A DNA stretch of 64,000 nucleotides, from positions 310,001 through 374,000 of the forward strand of contig JANSWY010000001.1 in the NCBI GenBank assembly GCA_024743255.1, given 5' to 3'. The notes under the pieces were generated by a model. It saw nothing but the letters and a program-made list of their open reading frames with translations, was not told the origin of the DNA and ran no database searches. The position numbers and the translations under genes were made by a program. The stretch is from a bacterium. Its GTDB lineage: Bacteria > Bacteroidota > Bacteroidia > Cytophagales > Cyclobacteriaceae. Each line of letters begins with the position of its first letter. Within the stretch, counting starts at the first letter, position 1. Shown piece by piece: positions 1-9,141 of the stretch.

Positions 1-166
1 AAGAGAATCTTGTATTAACACCGCTACCTTCAACATCTAATGTATCAGAAAACTGATCAACCCTACTATTGACAAATGTAGGAGAAAATTTAAGTCCCAA
101 TTCGACCTGGCTGAAAGATGCATGTGCGATTAGTATACCAAATAAGAGAAAAATGAGTTTCTTCAT
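1..166 (-). CDS. Outer-membrane beta-barrel protein, N-terminal fragment
   Basis: The window edge cuts this gene; only about 55 N-terminal codons are present, read leftward from an ATG at 166. A signal peptide is clear: MKK start, hydrophobic core LIFLLFGILIAHA, and a cleavage-like ASFSQ. The mature part opens with VELGLKFSPTF, the alternating pattern of a first barrel strand as in PorT/OmpW-like Bacteroidota proteins. It is divergent from gldB with about 109 bases between them. Barrel assignment is an inference from a short stretch. Confidence 0.6.
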   Translation of the reverse strand, partial: MKKLIFLLFGILIAHASFSQVELGLKFSPTFVNSRVDQFSDTLDVEGSGVNTRFS

Positions 167-275
167 AGTAATTCGAAGCTTATTAAATGGCCTTTTCAAA
201 AGGCTTTTCTAATTTTGATCAAAAATAGCCTTTAATAAAGATTTTTCGTATTAAACGGCAGAAAGTGTTTTAAGT

Positions 276-1277
276 ATGAATAAATACAGATTTGTGTTGG
301 CGTCAATAATTTTGGTTGCCACTTTTTTAAGCAGTTGTGATAGTGACTTAGAAACATGTACTACGGTACCCGAACAGGTTCCTGAAATAGAGTGGGTCAA
401 ATTTGATCATCTGGCTGTTGGTGCCTCTGAAGAGGAATTGCAAGTATTGCTGAAAACACATTCATCATACAGCAAACTGTTTTTATTATCTAATAAGTTT
501 CCCAATTATGCGGCACTAGCCAAAAGTGTACATCATCTCACAAATAATCCTTCACTTGATACACTGCGCATAGAAACTAATAATGCTTTTGGTGATCAAA
601 AGGAAATAAAGCAGGAGTTTGAGGAGGCATTTGCCAGATTAAGTCAATTCTATCCAGAGACAAAGACGCCTAAAATTTATACTACTCTTACAGGATTTGG
701 AAAAGAAATGTACTTATCAGATTCATTGATCATTATGAGTTTGGATTACTATGCTGGTAAGGAGGCTACTTTTAGACCATTGGGAATTCCAGATTATATC
801 ATGAGAAGATATGAACCAGAATATCTTACCAATCTTGTGATGACATATCTCTCAGAAAATTACAATAAGGTAAACCCCAAGGATAATTCTATGTTGGGGG
901 AAATGATTAGCTATGGCAAGACTTATTATTTCAACCAGCAAATGTTGCCATGTAAGAGTGATACCATTATCACTGGCTACTCCGGAGCAGAGATGGCTAA
1001 AGTAAAAGCTAATCAGGAAGTGATTTGGGCGCATTTTATCAATAATGAACTTCTATATGAGACCAATCATTTCGTTATTAATAAGTATATCCAGGAAAGA
1101 CCAAGTGTTTATGAAATTGGTGATGAATGCCCAGGTAGAATTGGAAGATGGGTTGGTCTGGAAATAGTAAAAGCTTATATGGATAAGAATCCAGAAGTGA
1201 CCTTACAGGAGTTAATGGCAGAAACTGATGCTCAGAAGATATTTTCTAAGTCGAAATACAAGCCTAAAAACAATTAG
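276..1277 (+). CDS. gldB: Gliding motility lipoprotein GldB
   Basis: The 333-residue protein has a lipoprotein signal ending in LSSC (Cys21) and the length and conserved blocks of GldB: YSKLFLLSNKFPNY near the N terminus, GEMISYGKTYYFNQQMLP in the middle, and GRIGRWVGLEIVKAYM near the C terminus. In flavobacteria GldB is an inner-membrane lipoprotein required for gliding and for type IX secretion function. gldC, which often follows gldB in related genomes, is absent; a glycosyltransferase converges from the other strand one base after the stop. The assignment rests on motif recognition and context. Confidence 0.85.
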   Translation: MNKYRFVLASIILVATFLSSCDSDLETCTTVPEQVPEIEWVKFDHLAVGASEEELQVLLKTHSSYSKLFLLSNKFPNYAALAKSVHHLTNNPSLDTLRIETNNAFGDQKEIKQEFEEAFARLSQFYPETKTPKIYTTLTGFGKEMYLSDSLIIMSLDYYAGKEATFRPLGIPDYIMRRYEPEYLTNLVMTYLSENYNKVNPKDNSMLGEMISYGKTYYFNQQMLPCKSDTIITGYSGAEMAKVKANQEVIWAHFINNELLYETNHFVINKYIQERPSVYEIGDECPGRIGRWVGLEIVKAYMDKNPEVTLQELMAETDAQKIFSKSKYKPKNN

Positions 1278-1278
1278 A

Positions 1279-2457
1279 TCATTGAGGCAATTCAAATAAA
1301 TTCTTTTGTGTTGCTCCGGTAAGAATATCATTTTGTAGTTCGATCATTTTATTCTTGTCGAAGAGCTTTTCCGCAATGTTTCTGGAGTGTTTTTGAGCCT
1401 GAAGCAGCATTTCAGAAGATTTCAGATATGGTTTGATTTTATCAACAAACTCAGAAGGCTTATCAGGGTTGTAATAGAAACCGCAATTGGAAGATTCGAT
1501 TACTTCTCTTGTCCATCCGTCCAAATTGGAGATAATCAATTTCCCACTTGCCAGTCCATCAAAAAACTTGTTAGGCGAGCCGGAATGTAGAACCCGTATG
1601 TTCTGGAAGCTAATATAAAATGCATCATGTTCAGCTATTAGGTTCTTCAGCTCATGTTGGTTTCTAAACCCCAGAACCTGGAAATTCTTGAGTGATTTAG
1701 ATAAGTTAGAAATCTCCTCAAATCGGGCTCCAGCTCCAACCACTGTGAACTCAAGCGGGAGAGATTGCTTCTCACATATTTTTGCTACTTCAACTAGATA
1801 CTCGAGGTGATTAGCCAGACCAACTGTACCACAATATAAAACTCTCAGCTTGGAGGTACTTTCAACATAGTTGGGTTCAAATAGTTGGTTATCGCAAAAA
1901 TTGGGAATTACAAAAACTGGTTTTGTAGGAACAATTTGCTCAATGTGATCCTTAATCTCCGGAGATAGTGCAACAATTTTATCTGCATTTTTATATGATG
2001 TTTTCTCAAGCCATTTGGAGAAAAATTTTATTAAAGGGTTCTTAAGAACTCCCATCTTTATTGGAACCTCTGGCCATAAATCCCCTATTTCAAAGATATA
2101 AGGGATGTTTTTGAATCTTTTCAACCAAAGAGCAACCATACCGGTGCTTAAGGGAGTGGTCATTACATAAGCATAATCCACATCTTTAAATGAGTTAGAT
2201 TTTCTAATTGCCTTTATGAAGAACCTAATGAAAGCAATCATTCTTTTCAAGAATGAAAAACTATTGTCATAAGGAATAGCCAGGTAATGAACCGTAATTC
2301 CTTCTATTTCTTTCGTAATGTCATTTTCAGCATTCTGTGTGGTGATCATTGTTACCTGGTGACCCTTCTCAACAAGACCTTTTGCTAAATGATACGAACG
2401 AACACATCCACCATCTTGGGGTGTCTTGAAGTACTGGTGGATGTAGAGAATATTCAT
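1279..2457 (-). CDS. Family 4 glycosyltransferase (WbuB-like)
   Basis: The 392-residue protein has two Rossmann-like halves typical of GT-B, GT4-family enzymes. The N terminus MNILYIHQYF followed by a GG-containing loop and LAKGLVEKGHQVTMIT is the usual acceptor-domain opening. The C-terminal donor half has RVLYCGTVGLANHLEYLVEVA and the SGSPNKFFDGLASGK / E-x7-E region. It probably adds a sugar to a surface polysaccharide or lipid at the cytoplasmic face of the membrane. No other polysaccharide genes are adjacent, so the substrate is unknown. It converges with gldB and is divergent from the thioesterase gene. Confidence 0.8.
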   Translation of the reverse strand: MNILYIHQYFKTPQDGGCVRSYHLAKGLVEKGHQVTMITTQNAENDITKEIEGITVHYLAIPYDNSFSFLKRMIAFIRFFIKAIRKSNSFKDVDYAYVMTTPLSTGMVALWLKRFKNIPYIFEIGDLWPEVPIKMGVLKNPLIKFFSKWLEKTSYKNADKIVALSPEIKDHIEQIVPTKPVFVIPNFCDNQLFEPNYVESTSKLRVLYCGTVGLANHLEYLVEVAKICEKQSLPLEFTVVGAGARFEEISNLSKSLKNFQVLGFRNQHELKNLIAEHDAFYISFQNIRVLHSGSPNKFFDGLASGKLIISNLDGWTREVIESSNCGFYYNPDKPSEFVDKIKPYLKSSEMLLQAQKHSRNIAEKLFDKNKMIELQNDILTGATQKNLFELPQ

Positions 2458-2520
2458 GTATGGAATTATCCGGGTTTTGACAAAGCTAATTAGATTTATG
2501 CGTCGTTAACCAACTTTAAG

Positions 2521-3252
2521 ATGAGCAATTATTGGATTGGAGAAGAGAAACATCGGATCAGAGCCAATGAAGTGGATTCCACAGGCTATGCAACTTTCCC
2601 GGCACTGCTTAACCTAATGCAGGATGTGGCTTGGAACAACTCGCAAAGACTGGGCTACTCAGTTTATCACTTATTGGAGAAAGGATTCACCTGGGTGGTT
2701 TCCAGATATCAGTTTGAAATATTTAACTACCCAAAGCATTTTGACAATGTAATAGTCAGAAGTTGGCCTTCCAGCAGAGGCAGACTTTATACTTCCCGTG
2801 ATTATGAAATACTTGATGAGGACAGAAATGTACTGATTTCCGGCACAAGTCTTTGGGTGGTATTGGATATAAACAAAAGAAGACCAATTCCAATCCCACC
2901 ATTTTTTCAGGAATTGAAATTTCCAGATGATATATCCAGAAAGGAAATCGACAAATCTAAAATTCCCGAAGCAAAGGAAGAGTCTTCTGTAATCAAGGTG
3001 AGGTTTCAGGATATTGATATGAATAATCACACAAACAACGCGAATTATGTCAGCTGGGTTGTGGAGGATTTGTATAATACTATTGGCGAAATAAGGAAGC
3101 CATTGTATGTAGACATCACATTTAAAGGAGAATCTGTGAAAGGAGAAATGCTGCAGACTTTTATTGATTTAATGTCTAATAATGAGTCAATACACCGGAT
3201 TGTGAGTCAAAATACTGGTAGGGACATCATCAATGCACATTTGAAATTCTAA
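2521..3252 (+). CDS. Acyl-ACP thioesterase (FatA/FatB family)
   Basis: The 243-residue protein has the tandem hot-dog layout of acyl-ACP thioesterases, which hydrolyse acyl-ACP to free fatty acid. The N-terminal half carries the alpha-helix-containing hot-dog with the substrate-side block WVVSRYQFEI. The C-terminal half carries the catalytic-type motif D164-I-D-M-N-N-H170-T-N-N followed by NYVSW. The ATG at 2521 is the first after the divergent glycosyltransferase start 63 bases away and gives the expected length. It is monocistronic as far as can be seen. Confidence 0.85.
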   Translation: MSNYWIGEEKHRIRANEVDSTGYATFPALLNLMQDVAWNNSQRLGYSVYHLLEKGFTWVVSRYQFEIFNYPKHFDNVIVRSWPSSRGRLYTSRDYEILDEDRNVLISGTSLWVVLDINKRRPIPIPPFFQELKFPDDISRKEIDKSKIPEAKEESSVIKVRFQDIDMNNHTNNANYVSWVVEDLYNTIGEIRKPLYVDITFKGESVKGEMLQTFIDLMSNNESIHRIVSQNTGRDIINAHLKF

Positions 3253-3358
3253 CTGTCAGAAAAACGCTTACATAAAAACTACTGTCGTTTACTCAGGAAA
3301 ACTGTTGTTTACTCATCTATTTTCTATTGCTAATGCCGTTTATGCACCTTAGTGTTAG

Positions 3359-3377
3359 AAAAACGCAGAACAAACAC
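3359..3377 (+). promoter_or_regulatory. Leader motif shared with a lipoprotein gene at 15.4 kb
   Basis: The 19-base stretch AAAAACGCAGAACAAACAC lies just upstream of the ATG at 3384. The same stretch with a single base change is at 15415-15433, just upstream of another ATG. Both are preceded by CTTAG. A shared transcription-start or 5' untranslated element is possible; the function is unknown. Confidence 0.35.
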
Positions 3378-3383
3378 ACTAGC

Positions 3384-3614
3384 ATGAAAGATTTAAACAA
3401 AACAGTAGGATACATTTGGTACAACCCAGATTTCGAACTATATCAAAAAGGAAAGAAAGAAGAGTATGATGCTTTTTGTGACTCAAGCGCAAGAAAAGCA
3501 GAGTTTTCTTTAATTCTTAGATTAACACCGGTTAATGATATGTTGGCTTACAAAATGGTTAAGGAGTTGAATGAGACTCTGGAAACATCAAGAAGTTACA
3601 AAGTAGCTATCTAA
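3384..3614 (+). CDS. Small protein of a GYIWYNP family, copy 1
   Basis: A 76-residue protein of unknown function, one of three homologous genes within 3.2 kb. The shared pattern is GYIWYNP, then YQKG, an acidic/aromatic stretch, SS.(K/R)K, SLI.(K/R)L and (D/N).LAY(K/R)(L/M)V.(E/D)LN. I place the start at the ATG at 3384 because the two paralogues begin a similar few residues before GYIW. A longer reading from TTG at 3327 would add 19 residues with no counterpart in the paralogues. No signal peptide or membrane segment is visible, so the protein is probably cytoplasmic. Confidence 0.8.
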   Translation: MKDLNKTVGYIWYNPDFELYQKGKKEEYDAFCDSSARKAEFSLILRLTPVNDMLAYKMVKELNETLETSRSYKVAI

Positions 3615-3688
3615 TCATCCGCTTATATAATTTTATTTTGCTATTTACTATTCATTCATGAATTTCGGCCGCTAAACAACCGAAAATT

Positions 3689-5857
3689 ATGGACTGGAAT
3701 CGAAAATATTTAGGAGTAATGCTCCTAGCTTTGGCTTCATTATTTGGGTGTGACCCGAAAGAAAAGTCAGTTAGCATGAATAAAGCATTACCAAACGCAC
3801 CAATCGCTGATAAACAAGATTCAGCAATTACCTTTCACAACCATACAAGATTAGATCCATATTTCTGGATGAGACTCACGGATGATCAGAAGAGAGCTGA
3901 AAATCCCGATGCACAAACCCAAAAAGTACTTCAATATCTGGAAGACGAAAATGCTTACACCAAAAAGTACATGACCGACACTGAAGAGTTACAAGGTCAA
4001 CTGTATGATGAGATTGTGGGTAGATTAAGTAAGAAGGACGAATCAGTCCCTTATTTCAAAAATGGATATTGGTATTACTCAAAATATGAGGATGGTAAGG
4101 AATATAAAATCTACTGCAGAAAGAAAGGTTCTCTGGAAGCAGACGAGGAGATTTTACTTGATATCAACGAGCTGGCTAAAGGTTCTGCGTATTATGCTGC
4201 AGTTGGCTTGAATGTAAGTCCTGATAATAAGATCCTTGCATTTGGAGAAGATACATTGAGCCGAAGAATTTATACCATTAGATTCTTAAACCTTGAAACT
4301 GGTGAATTCTTGCCAGACCAATTAGTAAACTCAACCGGATCTGGAAGCTGGGGTAACGACAATAAAACTTACTTCTACACTACAAAGAATAGGGTTTCTT
4401 TACTTTCTGAAAAGATTTGGAGACATGATCTTGGATCAGATAAAGATTTGTTGGTTTACGATGAAAAGGATCCAACAAACTACATTGGTGTCTACAAATC
4501 CAAATCGGATAAATACGTAATCATTTATTCCAACAGCACACTTTCTTCTAAATATCTGATTCTGGATGCGGATCAACCAAAAGGTGAATTCAAAGAGTTT
4601 ACTCCAAGAGAAGAAGTTCATGAATATGCGATCAATCACTTTGAAGACAAATTCTACATCCTTACCAATTGGGATGCACTTAACTTCCGATTAATGGAGA
4701 CATCCGTTTCTGCCACTGAAAAGGAAAATTGGAAAGAAGTAATTGCTCATAGAGACGATGTGCTACTTACGAAACTGGATATTTTTAGTGATTTTCTGGT
4801 ATTGAGTGAAAGATCAAATGGTTTGAATCAAATTAGAATCATTAACCAAAAGAATGATGAAGAGCATTACATGGAATTTGATGAACCTGCATATATCGCC
4901 AGGACGTCAACTAATGTTGATTTCAATACAAATAAATTAAGATTCATTTATTCATCTCTTACAACTCCTTACTCCACCATCGATTACGATATGGATGCTA
5001 AAACGAAGGATGTTAAAAAGGTAGATGAAGTAGTAGGTGGCCATAACCCTTCTGATTATGAAACTAAGCGATTTTTTGTAACAGCAAGAGATGGTGCTCA
5101 GGTACCAGTTTCTATTGTTTATAAAAAAGGGTTTGAGCAAGATGGAAATGCTCCATTATTGTTATATGCCTATGGTTCATATGGTTCAACTATTGATCCT
5201 TCATTTAGAAGCAGCCGATTAAGTCTTTTGGATAGAGGTTTTGCATTTGCAATCGCACATATCAGAGGAGGTCAGGCAATGGGTCGTCAGTGGTATGAGG
5301 ATGGTAAAATGTTTAAAAAGAAGAATACTTTCACTGATTTCATTGATTGTGCCAACTATCTGATTGATGAGAAATATACTTCTGCAAATCACTTATATGC
5401 GCAAGGTGGAAGTGCTGGTGGTTTATTGATGGGAGCAATTGTAAATATGTCTCCGGAAACATTTAACGGAGTAATTGCAGCAGTACCATTTGTTGATGTG
5501 GTGAATACCATGCTTGACGAAACTATTCCACTCACAACAAATGAGTTTGACGAATGGGGTAATCCAAAAAACAAGTTATCCTACGAGTACATGTTGAGTT
5601 ATTCTCCTTATGATCAGGTAAAAGCTCAGAATTACCCAAGTCTGTTGGTCACCACTGGTCTATTTGATTCACAGGTTCAGTACTGGGAACCAGCTAAGTG
5701 GGTGGCAAAACTAAGAGACATGAAAACCGATGATAATATCCTTCTGCTTGAAACCAATATGGATGCTGGACATGGAGGCTCATCGGGGAGGTTTAAGCAG
5801 TATAGGGAAACAGCTTTGGAATACGCGTTTCTAATGAAGCTTGAGGGAATGCTTTAA
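3689..5857 (+). CDS. Oligopeptidase B-like S9A serine peptidase, lipoprotein
   Basis: The 722-residue protein is a prolyl oligopeptidase-family enzyme. A lipoprotein signal ends in SLFGC (Cys21). The N-terminal beta-propeller runs roughly residues 60-430. The alpha/beta-hydrolase domain holds the nucleophile Ser575 in GGSAGG, the acid region GLFDSQVQYWEPAKW, and the histidine in DAGHGG. The block TIPLTTNEFDEWGNP is typical of oligopeptidase B (PtrB), which cleaves peptides after basic residues. Lipid anchoring would place it in the periplasm or envelope. Genes of the small GYIWYNP family flank it on both sides. Confidence 0.88.
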   Translation: MDWNRKYLGVMLLALASLFGCDPKEKSVSMNKALPNAPIADKQDSAITFHNHTRLDPYFWMRLTDDQKRAENPDAQTQKVLQYLEDENAYTKKYMTDTEELQGQLYDEIVGRLSKKDESVPYFKNGYWYYSKYEDGKEYKIYCRKKGSLEADEEILLDINELAKGSAYYAAVGLNVSPDNKILAFGEDTLSRRIYTIRFLNLETGEFLPDQLVNSTGSGSWGNDNKTYFYTTKNRVSLLSEKIWRHDLGSDKDLLVYDEKDPTNYIGVYKSKSDKYVIIYSNSTLSSKYLILDADQPKGEFKEFTPREEVHEYAINHFEDKFYILTNWDALNFRLMETSVSATEKENWKEVIAHRDDVLLTKLDIFSDFLVLSERSNGLNQIRIINQKNDEEHYMEFDEPAYIARTSTNVDFNTNKLRFIYSSLTTPYSTIDYDMDAKTKDVKKVDEVVGGHNPSDYETKRFFVTARDGAQVPVSIVYKKGFEQDGNAPLLLYAYGSYGSTIDPSFRSSRLSLLDRGFAFAIAHIRGGQAMGRQWYEDGKMFKKKNTFTDFIDCANYLIDEKYTSANHLYAQGGSAGGLLMGAIVNMSPETFNGVIAAVPFVDVVNTMLDETIPLTTNEFDEWGNPKNKLSYEYMLSYSPYDQVKAQNYPSLLVTTGLFDSQVQYWEPAKWVAKLRDMKTDDNILLLETNMDAGHGGSSGRFKQYRETALEYAFLMKLEGML

Positions 5858-5878
5858 TTTATAAATAAGTTATTAACG

Positions 5879-5913
5879 AAAAAACCGACCTCATTTCTGG
5901 GGTCGGTTTTTTT
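5879..5913. terminator. Rho-independent terminator, bidirectional
   Basis: AAAAACCGACC and GGTCGGTTTTT form an 11-bp stem around a short loop, with a T-run on the plus strand and an A-run on the 5' side. It sits between the end of the peptidase gene and the end of the converging small gene at 5934, so it can serve both. Confidence 0.88.
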
Positions 5914-5933
5914 AATGTTTTGTCTTCTAAACT

Positions 5934-6170
5934 TTATGCAGTTGCTCTAAGTACTCGCTCTACTAAGTTATGCCTTGCATTATTTAGCTCCTTTACTAAT
6001 TTATACGCCAGGATGTCTGATGCATTATTTAGTTTCATTATCAAGGAATACTCATCTTTCTTCTCACTGGATTCAGCAAAAAAATTGAAGTCATCCAAGC
6101 TTCCTTTCTGGTACATAGTGGTATCAGGATTATACCAGATATAACCTGTGATTTGTGGTTTCGTTTTCAT
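5934..6170 (-). CDS. Small protein of a GYIWYNP family, copy 2
   Basis: A 78-residue paralogue of the genes at 3384 and 6254. It begins MKTKPQITGYIWYNP and carries YQKGSLDDF, SSEKKDEYSLIMKL and ILAYKLVKELNN, so the family pattern is complete. It reads toward the oligopeptidase gene and shares the terminator with it. The intervening 83 bases before copy 3 suggest a tandem duplication on the minus strand. Function unknown. Confidence 0.82.
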   Translation of the reverse strand: MKTKPQITGYIWYNPDTTMYQKGSLDDFNFFAESSEKKDEYSLIMKLNNASDILAYKLVKELNNARHNLVERVLRATA

Positions 6171-6253
6171 AATTCTACCTATGCTTTCTAAGGCGGTAAT
6201 CGTAAAAATAACGTAAACCCAAAAAATTATTGGGTTGATGAATGGAAAAATTA

Positions 6254-6502
6254 TCAGACAGCTTCTCTTAGATCGTCGTTAACATCACCATCCAATACTT
6301 TCTGCTTCATGTTATTCAGGTCTCTTACAAGCCTGTAAGCCAAAAGATCAGATTGATTAGTTAACTTAAGGATAAGGGAATAGCCTTCCTTTTTCCCACT
6401 ACTCTCGTAGAAGAATTGGTAATCTTCTTTGCTACCTTTCTGATACATACCAGTCTCAGGATTGTACCAGATATACCCCGTGATTTTGTTAGTTTTTGTC
6501 AT
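6254..6502 (-). CDS. Small protein of a GYIWYNP family, copy 3
   Basis: An 82-residue paralogue with TGYIWYNPETGMYQKGS, SSGKKEGYSLILKL and LLAYRLVRDLNN. Its C-terminal tail (residues after about 70) is acidic and not shared with the other copies. It lies immediately upstream of copy 2 in the same orientation. Conservation of the family pattern in all three copies argues for selection at the protein level; no function is known to me. Confidence 0.82.
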   Translation of the reverse strand: MTKTNKITGYIWYNPETGMYQKGSKEDYQFFYESSGKKEGYSLILKLTNQSDLLAYRLVRDLNNMKQKVLDGDVNDDLREAV

Positions 6503-6928
6503 AGCTCGTTAACTTAATACATAACAAAGTAAACGAATTTTGTCATAGCAACTGTGCCAAAATCGTTTAAGATCCTGCCAATAGGATCTATGTTCATTAA
6601 CGATTTATTCCCGTTCATGTTGCCATAATTCAGGCTCATACAAACGACCCCATTTAAATAGCACATAACGATATGAATAGAAATGTTAGTAACCAGAAGG
6701 CCTTTACGGTTCTTTAAAACAGCTCTCAGAGCTATTTAATGGCTGATTTATGATCACTCAACTATTTCCAAAGCGCACTATTTGTCGCTAACGGTTTAAA
6801 TGAATAATATATTCTAAAAGAAGGTGGAGGAAACTTTGAAACACCAAAATGCAGGATAATTATCGGTTAAAACCTTAAATTCGATGAAAGTATTAAAATC
6901 GCGGTTTAGCGGTAATTCATCTTAAGCC
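6503..6928. other. Non-coding interval between divergent genes
   Basis: No plausible gene is visible in these 426 bases. They separate the leftward small-gene pair from a rightward run of envelope genes, so promoters in both directions are expected, but I cannot place them with confidence. A 7-bp perfect hairpin, AGATCCT/AGGATCT with a six-base loop, lies at 6570-6589 and has no T-run. Confidence 0.5.
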
Positions 6929-7666
6929 ATGAAAACCATATGTTTATTGAGTCTTTTCCTTATTTCTGTGAGTGCTAAATCTCAGCTAAACCAATTGTAT
7001 GGTGTTTGGGTAAATGGATCAAATGATGCGTTTATATTATACGATTCCTCCATATATCCAGGGGTGTTTACAGAATTTAATGATCATCAAACAATGTTAA
7101 GAGTAAGTTTGAAGTCAGATACCTTGATGTTTTATAATTCAACAGCATCTTATGATTTTGAGCTGATTAATAACTACGACTCTGCCCTTGTATTGAGACC
7201 AATTACCGAGCAATCAATAAATGCTTTTGAGAAGTGGGATGTACTGTTTCGAAAGCAGGAAATAGAGTTACCCAAACTCAAATCCTTCCAATTTAAATAC
7301 GAGTGCTATTCATGTGAATCATATGACGTTGAGATAACTGAATCCGGTAGATTCCGAAAAACAAAGTACTTAGATTTTGATACCCTTTATTATGAATCGG
7401 TATTGGATTCCATTCATATTCAAAATTTGGAGTATTTGATCAGTACTTCATTTTGGAGTAGCAATGATACCGATCTAGATAAATCAAATGTCCTTTCAAT
7501 GTCACATTCAAAATATACTTATGATCTTAGGATGAGTGATTACCATAAATCATTTTCAACTTTTGTAAGACCGGTTTCTCTGAGAGCATTAAATTTTTAT
7601 GTACTAATGTATTTGTGCCAGGAATATGAAATGGAAAAGGTGGAGAGATTTAAATTACGAAAGTAA
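6929..7666 (+). CDS. Secreted protein, possible DUF6438-like C-terminal domain
   Basis: The 245-residue protein has a signal peptide (MKTICLLSLFLISVSAKSQ). The N-terminal half (about 20-110) looks like a small beta domain beginning LYGVWVNG, as in lipocalin-like or stress-response folds. From about residue 118, FQFKYECYSCESYDVEITESGRF resembles the opening of DUF6438-type domains with a C..C pair. This is pattern recognition only. It is the first gene of a co-directional run that continues to about 10 kb; no enzymatic residues are evident. Confidence 0.6.
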   Translation: MKTICLLSLFLISVSAKSQLNQLYGVWVNGSNDAFILYDSSIYPGVFTEFNDHQTMLRVSLKSDTLMFYNSTASYDFELINNYDSALVLRPITEQSINAFEKWDVLFRKQEIELPKLKSFQFKYECYSCESYDVEITESGRFRKTKYLDFDTLYYESVLDSIHIQNLEYLISTSFWSSNDTDLDKSNVLSMSHSKYTYDLRMSDYHKSFSTFVRPVSLRALNFYVLMYLCQEYEMEKVERFKLRK

Positions 7667-7736
7667 TCTGAGAGGTTTAGTCTGTTATTCACCGGCACCA
7701 TATTCAATGAATGAATTGTATTAACTATCTTAACAT

Positions 7737-8525
7737 ATGTTCTTACGAAAACTATTTTCTTCCAAAAACAAATTTGCCTGGGTGCTAATAGACCTGGTTA
7801 TTGTGATTATAGGGGTGTATTCGGCGTTTTTGATTCAAAGCTATTCCCAGGAGCAAAAGAACAAGAAGGATCAGGAACGAGTTTTGACTGCTTTGAAAAT
7901 TGAATTGGAATATTTCCGATACCGCATGTTTGAAACCTCAATGGGAATGAGAGGTGATGTGAGAGAGTTTGAAGCTACCAGAGCAAATAACTCATATACA
8001 GATTTTTCCGACTACAGATTTATAGAACCTCAATATGATTATCAAACAATTCAATACGCCTTGAATCTTCAAAATTCAGAACTAGTAGATTTTGAATTAT
8101 ACAATGCCCTGCAATCATTATTCGTTGAGATCAAAAAAGTGGAACATGTTGAGAGGCTTCTGACGGAAACTTCCAGGAAGTATGAAACGATTCCAGAAGG
8201 TCTGAAGAAAAGCTCGGAACAATATATAATAATGGATGCTCGAAATAGGGATAATTTTACTCGGTTTATTACGTCCATAAGAGACCGTGGGCAAATATCT
8301 GGGAGAATTTCTGTTGCATCTCAGGATGCTTTGCAATTAATTAATTCTCTTCTTGGAGCTGAAAAGACAAAAGAAGTGGAGCGAAAAATTTTATTCGATA
8401 ACGCCCAGTATTTTGATTCTGAAGAGGAGGCAGTGAAGTTGGGAGTGCGGCTGTTTCCAAATTTCAAAAAGGAAGAGATCAGAAGTATTTACCAGGAGTG
8501 GGAAAAATCTAAAGCATCAAACTAA
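7737..8525 (+). CDS. Single-pass membrane protein, DUF6090-like
   Basis: The 262-residue protein has a short basic N terminus, one membrane helix (about 16-34, WVLIDLVIVIIGVYSAFLI) and a charged, largely helical remainder. The helix followed by IQSYSQEQKNKKDQERVLTAL resembles DUF6090-type proteins common in Bacteroidota, whose role is unknown. The stop codon overlaps the next start by one base (TAATG), which suggests translational coupling with the secreted protein that follows. Confidence 0.65.
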   Translation: MFLRKLFSSKNKFAWVLIDLVIVIIGVYSAFLIQSYSQEQKNKKDQERVLTALKIELEYFRYRMFETSMGMRGDVREFEATRANNSYTDFSDYRFIEPQYDYQTIQYALNLQNSELVDFELYNALQSLFVEIKKVEHVERLLTETSRKYETIPEGLKKSSEQYIIMDARNRDNFTRFITSIRDRGQISGRISVASQDALQLINSLLGAEKTKEVERKILFDNAQYFDSEEEAVKLGVRLFPNFKKEEIRSIYQEWEKSKASN

Positions 8526-9130
8526 TGAAAAATACACTGCTTGTATTGATTGTTCTTTTAACCTCCGGTGCGTCATTTGCCAAAAGGATAGAAGGCAGAA
8601 TATTCTATAAAAACGATACTGTGGATGTATTGATGAATGTTCCCATGAGTCTCTTTGGAGCTAATCCGGAGTTTATCAAGATGCAATACAGGATAAAATA
8701 TTGGGGAGAGAAAGGAACAAAATACACCCTTAAGGCACATGAAGCAGAAGGAATAGAGTTCACAATTGGTAGGAACACTTATACCATGTTGTCAAGGCCA
8801 AACACCCTGGGAATAGGAAACTTATTGGTGAATACCACCCACATATTTCTTATTTTGGAAATAGACGGGCCTATGAAATTATTCACATATTTCTACACCC
8901 AAACTTCCGGTGGTGGACCAAATACAGCACCCGTAACTACAATTGTGGCCCAGGATGTACTACAAAAGTTTGACGAACCACTAAAACAACCAGCTGGACT
9001 AATGTTCCGCAAGCATATGGTTCCGTATTTTGAGGATTGCCCGGAACTGGCGGGTATGATAAAGGATAAGCAGTTTAGAAGAGGGGATATTGTTGCGATT
9101 GTGAATTTTTACAACAGTCATTGTTATTAA
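8525..9130 (+). CDS. Secreted protein of unknown function
   Basis: A 201-residue protein with a signal peptide (MKNTLLVLIVLLTSGASFA). The mature part is beta-rich with a C-terminal CPEL..CY pair of cysteines (FEDCPEL and SHCY). I recognise no family. It overlaps the preceding membrane-protein gene by one base and is followed by another secreted protein after 11 bases, so the three are probably co-transcribed. Confidence 0.65.
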   Translation: MKNTLLVLIVLLTSGASFAKRIEGRIFYKNDTVDVLMNVPMSLFGANPEFIKMQYRIKYWGEKGTKYTLKAHEAEGIEFTIGRNTYTMLSRPNTLGIGNLLVNTTHIFLILEIDGPMKLFTYFYTQTSGGGPNTAPVTTIVAQDVLQKFDEPLKQPAGLMFRKHMVPYFEDCPELAGMIKDKQFRRGDIVAIVNFYNSHCY

Positions 9131-9141
9131 ATGAAAAGCTT

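Noticed and set aside
3327-3383. N-terminal extension of the small gene at 3384 from TTG at 3327
   Set aside because: The two paralogous proteins begin close to GYIW, and the extension has no counterpart in them; the shared leader motif also lies inside it.
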